Positions 58,542 through 64,000 of a DNA stretch of 64,000 nt are shown here, in pieces. Positions within the stretch are counted from its first letter, which is position 1, and each line of letters starts with the position of its first letter. The stretch spans positions 5,084,001-5,148,000 of the forward strand of contig JAJTUQ010000002.1 in NCBI GenBank assembly GCA_021399445.1. The letters run 5' to 3'. The notes beneath the pieces were generated by a model. The model was not told the origin of the DNA. It searched no databases and saw nothing but the letters and a program-made list of their open reading frames with translations. A program made the translations under genes and the position numbers. Source of the DNA: Xylogone sp. PMI_703. Taxonomy: Eukaryota; Ascomycota; Leotiomycetes.

Positions 58542-60151
58542 ATGGGTGTTCTCTCTGAGTTGTTGTATTATTCGGTTCATCCTCACCAATTGCGTGCCAT
58601 TATACAATGGTATGTACTTTTTGTGCGGTCCTTAAATTAATCCTCAACTTGTGTGCTAATATGTCTTCAGGAAAGTCTGGCACGATCCCGTTCACACTCG
58701 GGATCCATCGAAGGAGTCCCCCACTCTTCAATCATGCTTCAAATTCCTCGATATGACTAGTCGAAGCTTCAGCGCCGTCATCCAGGAGCTGAACCATGAG
58801 CTGCTTGTACCTGTTGCGCTTTTCTACCTGATCTTACGTGGTCTGGATACCATTGAAGATGACATGACCTTGCCATTGGAGAAGAAGGAGCCCCTGTTAA
58901 GGACCTTTGATACCATTATTGAGAAAGATGGCTGGACCTTCAATGACAACGGCCCAAACGAAAAGGACAGGGAGCTTCTGGTCCACTTTGATGATATTAT
59001 TGCCGAGTACAAGATCGTCAAACCAGAATACAAAGTTATCATCAAGGATATTACAAAGAAGATGGGTGATGGGATGGCTGACTATGCGAATAACGCTGAG
59101 CACAATATCAACGGCGTCAATACGGTGGCGGAGTATGAAAAATACTGCCATTATGTTGCAGGCTTGGTTGGAGAAGGTCTAACCAGACTGTTTGTTGAAG
59201 CTGAGCAAGCAAACCCAGCCCTCCTCAAGCGCCCCCAACTCAGCGAGTCTATGGGACAGTTCCTGCAGAAGACCAATATTATTCGAGATGTGCACGAGGA
59301 CTGGGAGGACAAGCGAAGGTTTTGGCCAAAAGAGATCTGGTCAAAATATGTCTCCAACTGGGATGATCTTTTTGATCCCAAGAACAGAGAGATCGCTTTG
59401 AACTGCAGTTCAGAGATGGTTCTCAACTCTCTTAAACATGCTGACGAATGTCTCTTCTACATGGCGGGCATCAAAGAGCAGAGTGTCTTCAACTTCGTGG
59501 CAATTCCTCAATCGATGGCCATTGCAACATTAGATCTAGTTTTCCGAAATCCAGCGATCTTCGAGAAACACATAAAGATTACGAAAGGTGATGCCTGCCA
59601 GCTGATGACAGAATCTACACAGAATCTCCGGACGGTCTGTGAGGTCTTCAAGAGATATGTCCGCCGAATACATAAAAAGAACACACCCAAGGATCCAAAT
59701 TATCTTGAGATTAGTCAGGCTTGTGCAAAAGTAAGTAAATATTCCTATTTATCCAAGTGCTACTGCTGATTAATATTCCTAGGTTGAGCAATTCATTGAG
59801 TCTATATTCCCTACTCAGGATCCAAAGGCACTCTCTGTACTCCAAAAGGGAGATATGCCTGAGGTAGACCGCAAGAAGGCAGAGGAGTTTGCCGAATCCA
59901 AGAAGGATGTTATGTTCCTTTTCATCGCTGTGTTTGGAACACTTGCAGTTATATCGGCAGTAATGGTTAGATACCCTCTCAATATTCCAATTACACTTAC
60001 ACTGACATACACCTAGATTGGGGTGGCTATCCTAGCTGGTGCTAGATTTGATGTGGTCATCAATGAGCTACGAAACGGAAAGATATTCCCCTCTAAGGGG
60101 ACTCCAGGAGCGCTTCCTAACACTAATCAAAACCCTCATGGAGAGTTGTAA
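58542..60151 (+). CDS. ERG9: Squalene synthase (farnesyl-diphosphate farnesyltransferase)
   Basis: Four exons (58542-58609, 58671-59730, 59783-59965, 60017-60151) give 481 residues. It condenses two farnesyl diphosphates to squalene with NADPH, the first committed step to ergosterol, at the ER. Motifs: [11 protein letters not shown] (first Asp-rich motif, Asp82-Asp86), [30 protein letters not shown] (second Asp-rich motif), and the flap [17 protein letters not shown]-terminal hydrophobic anchor ([28 protein letters not shown]) is split by the last intron. Introns are 61, 52 and 51 bp. Confidence 0.97.
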
Positions 60152-61525
60152 GATGTGCCCACGATTTTCATACTTAATATACATTTCTCTGGTAGGAAAC
60201 GTAGCCCTTGATCGCGGCATTTGCGATGATCGGGATAATGTACTAAACTTTTAATATATTTGAACATGAATATAAATATGAATAGGTCGAAAACGCCCAT
60301 TGTATCTGAGTGTCAACTCACTTTCTCTATCTCTTCTCTTACGCAAATAGCACGGATGTCAAATTGCAATTCGGTCGTTTCAATGACTGTTGGTTGTGCC
60401 GAAGATGTGCTGAAATAAAATCCTTGCAATTGCCCAGTGATGGGACACTTTCTATGATTCTTTGCTCTACAACAGAGAGAAATAGTTAGTTGGCTTGCGA
60501 ACATACTTAATCTAAGAGCCAGCAGCTAGTTCCTGGGTCAAAAGATTGGACATCCAAAGTAATATCAATGCATTAGCTAAGACTTGAATTCAATATGTAA
60601 GATATTAATTCAGATACTTCCATTATTAATATTTTAAATTCATTCGCATAATGATGGTTTAGGTGATCGAAAATATTAAGTTCATAGACGTAAGGATCGC
60701 TGGGAAATGGATGTCCAGATTGCTGCCCAGAGAATGAAAGGATTCTCTAGAGATACACAAAAGTAATTAGGCATTGAACGATGTCTGGAGCTATATTAAA
60801 ACGTCTATGTCCATACACTGACTGGCGGGACTCTTAGGCTTGTATCTGTGGTGCGCGATCACAGTGCAGTAGATACTGGTGGAAGATGGAAGCAGCGGAA
60901 TATTTATTTCTACCATCATCTCAAGTTCTGGTCAACCAACTGATGAATAAATGTGAACATATTATGAAACCGGCCGCTTTAAGTATCAAACAGTGATAAT
61001 TTAAGGTCTCGTCTAGAAACATGTATCTCTTGGCGCAGATCGGTCTGAGGGGTCAGCCTAAGCCCGTATCGCTTTTCTTTTCAACTCTATGCGGCATAAC
61101 CTGTCTTGATCACGTCAATGCTATTATCTAAATGCCGTGATCTCGGATGGTCTACCAAAGGAACAACGCATACAGCGCGGAACAGCACACGCGGCTCTGT
61201 AAACAGAAAGTGAGGAGCGCCAAATCAAAACGTGACACAGACCGATCGATAAAGGAGCACTCCCTTGCGCCTGACAACCGATCTAGGTCATAGTCGGCGC
61301 GTATATTCAGGCTGTGCCAGAATATATGCGTCCCACCAAGAAAATACACCTTCAACTTCATCTTTGATCTCTCACACACGACGATTTCCGCAGAGGCACG
61401 GCTTTTCGAAACCAGCTACTCGTTCCCAGCCTCATTCACTCTCGTCGTTGCCGCACACCAAATAACCAGCCATCTATCTTACGGATCATATTTCTACAGT
61501 CAATGACTTTGAGGACTAGACCAGC
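60152..61525. other. Intergenic
   Basis: About 1.4 kb between ERG9 and the F-box gene. The middle (60560-60660) is very AT-rich. No gene or structured element is seen. Confidence 0.5.
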
Positions 61526-63323
61526 ATGTTCACGGAAACTGGTCCTCGTGGAAATGATGGTGTTCAACCTATTTACCTCCCTCACCTGATGACAACGGCA
61601 TCCACGCCTGCCAGTCCTGGCCCTTCGACGCCGACTACAACAGGTTCTCTTGACCATATAAAGACAAACGAGAGTATTACACCACCAGCAAGACCAAGCA
61701 GTACTCCATTCCCGACCCAAGAGCAATTAGACTGCCAGATCCGAGGTATTACAAGGACTGATGATATGGATTATACACAACGCCTCGATGCTTCGTTATC
61801 CCCGACTTCGACTATAACTTGTTCTCCTTCTACCTTTTACGACCTTCCTGTTGAAATAAACGAGTGCATACTGGACCATTTATTTGGGGTACGAGGTTCG
61901 ATAACCGCGAGAAGCACAAGTCTGGGAAAGTCGAAAGCCCTACGGAATTGGAGCACGGTGTTAAGGCATTGCCGGAGACGGGAGGTGTCTGAACTAGCAC
62001 TAGTCAGCAGCAAATGGAGACAACTTGTTCAGGAGCGGCTTTATCGTCATTTGAAGATCAAAGGCACCAGGGAATCCGTCCACCAAGCTGTGTCATGGTT
62101 TACAGATCATCCTCACCTTTGCGAATACGTTAGGCACATTGAGATATGGTTCCCCGTCTTCCAGCAACAGACTATAGTCGTAGACCAAGACTTCCACAAC
62201 CACTCTACTCTTATTGATCGATCTACTCTTATTAGGTCACTCGCCCAGCCCGCTGGAGATCTTGAAACCATCGTTTACTATCAATCGCCGTCCAATAATT
62301 GTACGTTGGAAGAAATCTTCCATTTCATTAAGCTCACTTTCGCAAAAGCGTCGATCTTAACATTAGAGGGTGGTGAACGCAAAAAGCCTCCCATGGTTAG
62401 GCATTTTATTGACCATGAGCGGACTAAAAGTCTCCCGGTGCTAGAGTCAATAGAGACTTTAGTGTGTAAGGGCCAATGGAACCTGATTCGCAGTAATGAA
62501 GATTTCCAAACCATAGCTGGAGCATTACCAAGATTAAGTGAGTGGCATGGATCGTATGCCAAACCAAAGTCAAAGAGCTACCTATCAATGGCGACCATCT
62601 TACCGTGCTTGCCACTGAATCTCACGCATCTAAACATCTGCCTGGAAGGGGATTATAGAAGGGAAGCAGTGTCACCAAGCTTTGTCAGAAAGATCCAGCA
62701 AAAGACGCACTTTTGCGTAGACATGGCCAAATCCATTCCTACATTGGAGCATCTCACCTATACTGGTAGAGTTTGTCACTCTTTTTTCGATTTTGCTTCG
62801 AAATTATCAAGTGTGCGCACGACAAGACTGAAGACGGTAGATTTGGTTGTCAAAAACTGTTGCCGACCAAATTTCCAGTGGAATGACGGATCTGGCATCA
62901 CTGACCTTGCATTTATCCAGGCATTTGAAGCACTTGTTACCGCGGGGGTCAAATCATTGAATACTCTGGCGAAGGTGGAGTTCTTGAGAATCAGGTTCAT
63001 TGATCTCGGTATGTTCAGATAATGATGTTGACGTGATCTATGTTTCTCACTCTTTCTCATTAGACTCTCAAGTTCCACCCCTCAACCCATACTTCCAATT
63101 GGAGCACAACCAATGTACTGGACTCTGGAGTGAGACTATTGTTGACCACCTCGCCAGAGTACGACCCCATGCTGCGTATCTCGAATCTGATAGCGATTCC
63201 GAAATAATCTTAGATAAGAACGGTAGGCTATGGAGTGGTCCGCCATCATTCAAAGCCCGGCCGACATCAATCAAAGTTTCGAGCTACCTTCAACTTTCCG
63301 TCTCGGGTATTACGATTACTTGA
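61526..63323 (+). CDS. F-box-like protein, 580 residues
   Basis: Two exons (61526-63008, 63064-63323; 55-bp intron) join in phase to 580 residues. After a disordered Ser/Thr/Pro N-terminus, an F-box-like start FYDLPVEINECILDHL at about 104 continues to LALVSSKWRQLVQERLYRHL, the typical end of the motif, with an inserted loop of about 40 residues between. The remainder, alternating hydrophobic and charged, resembles the irregular leucine-rich region of fungal F-box proteins that recruit substrates to SCF ubiquitin ligases. The substrate is unknown. Confidence 0.7.
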
Positions 63324-63633
63324 ACGTTTACATAACGTATTGCTTCATTGTCTGTGACAATAACATTGCTGTCGTATGGCGTTAACTGGAATTAGCATCA
63401 TATTTACATGGTCGGAGTGGCTAGCGGAATTTACGGCATGGAGTTTTCGGATGGTTTATATTAAGGATTGAGCATCGCGGAAAAGGCGTCGGTCCCATCA
63501 GATACCAATTAGTGTGCTTTTTGTCAACAAATCGATCTAGCGTATTGAAAGTATTGCTGAATGTAAATCGATTCAATGAATTACACATAGCTTATGAGCT
63601 TTATTGATGGATACTTAATACAAGTGCTTCTCC
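63324..63633. other. Convergent 3' spacer
   Basis: 310 bp between the F-box gene and the GPI mannosyltransferase gene, which converge. Nothing is seen. Confidence 0.5.
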
Positions 63634-64000
63634 CTACTCAGTATGTATCTTTCCCTCACGCCTCGAATTCGAGCCAATGTCGGAGACAATGATACCTAGA
63701 ATCCAAATATTGGTTAAGAAGAACAAGATACTAGCTAGCCATAACCCTGGGACAAAGGTGCTTTGGCCTAGAAATTCTAATTCGAATCCTTGCTGCAGCC
63801 ATAATGCTTGAGTTGCAACCCATACCAGTGCAGCCATGATTCCAAGGTACTTCTGCTTCAGAAGTGACGAATCAGGCAGGTAAAAGGGTAAGAACACCAT
63901 GTACCACAGAAAGTACTGCGAGGATATTAGATATAAGGGTCACTAATGTGTGAAACCGGGCCAACTCACCTGGCTTGTGCAAACTTTATTGAAGGACACG
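63634..64000 (-). CDS. GPI14: GPI mannosyltransferase 1 (PIG-M/Gpi14), C-terminal part
   Basis: Only the 3' end is in the window: exon 63970 and beyond (cut by the edge), a 54-bp intron 63916-63969 and the last exon 63915-63634. The protein adds the first mannose to the GPI anchor in the ER lumen. The junction restores SFNKVCTSQ|YFLWYMVFLPFYLPDSSLL, the conserved TSQYF-WY motif of PIG-M. Three membrane segments follow (MAALVWVATQALWL, FVPGLWLASILFFL, NIWILGIIVSDIG). The catalytic N-terminal part lies to the right of the window. Confidence 0.9.

Overview
This window is nuclear DNA of a filamentous ascomycete (Pezizomycotina), probably a Leotiomycete. The evidence is the gene set (MRN-complex genes, an UNC-45/Cro1-type chaperone, an ADP1-type ABCG transporter, a three-repeat RPEL protein, a But2-domain secreted protein), short introns of mostly 42-117 bp with GTRNGT donors and CTAAC-like branch sites, and about 45 percent GC by eye. 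The lineage below Pezizomycotina is inference. I place 25 protein genes and rebuilt spliced models by following reading-frame phase across GT-AG (once GC-AG) junctions. No tRNA, rRNA, CRISPR array or intact transposon was seen.

Layout. 1-17 kb: a 1.8 kb gene-free start, RTP1 (minus), a 3.5 kb gene-poor stretch, an orphan protein (minus), a secreted Ser/Thr/Pro-rich But2-domain wall protein (minus), an isochorismatase-like hydrolase (plus) and mre11 (minus). 17-36 kb: mitochondrial uS19 (plus, four small exons, divergent from mre11), ADH (minus), arp3 (minus), a taspase/asparaginase-2 enzyme (plus), TFIIH subunit Tfb4 (minus), an UNC-45/Cro1 protein (plus) and an ADP1-like ABCG protein (minus). 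36-52 kb: a PLP aminotransferase, a SET protein, mitochondrial EF-G MEF1 (minus) divergent from DNA polymerase kappa (plus), an RPEL protein (minus), nbs1 (plus), a membrane-anchored cytochrome b5 protein (minus) and SAR1 (plus). 52-64 kb: a large disordered coiled-coil protein, a Caj1/Djp1-type DnaJ protein (minus), squalene synthase ERG9 (plus), an F-box-like protein (plus) and the 3' end of GPI mannosyltransferase 1 (minus, cut by the window edge).

How the genes relate. Most are unrelated housekeeping genes. Two themes stand out. Genome maintenance: mre11, nbs1, polymerase kappa and the NER/transcription subunit Tfb4 lie within 35 kb, and mre11 and nbs1 encode two subunits of one complex. 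Actin biology: arp3, the UNC-45/Cro1 myosin-chaperone homologue and the RPEL (G-actin-binding motif) protein share the window. Neither theme forms an operon-like unit, and no secondary-metabolite cluster is present. I did not find a convincing new biological system. The best leads are the RPEL protein with its exact 44-residue period, the repeated FF-x-A motif in the 704-residue protein, the long insertion ahead of the taspase nucleophile, and the MRN gene linkage.
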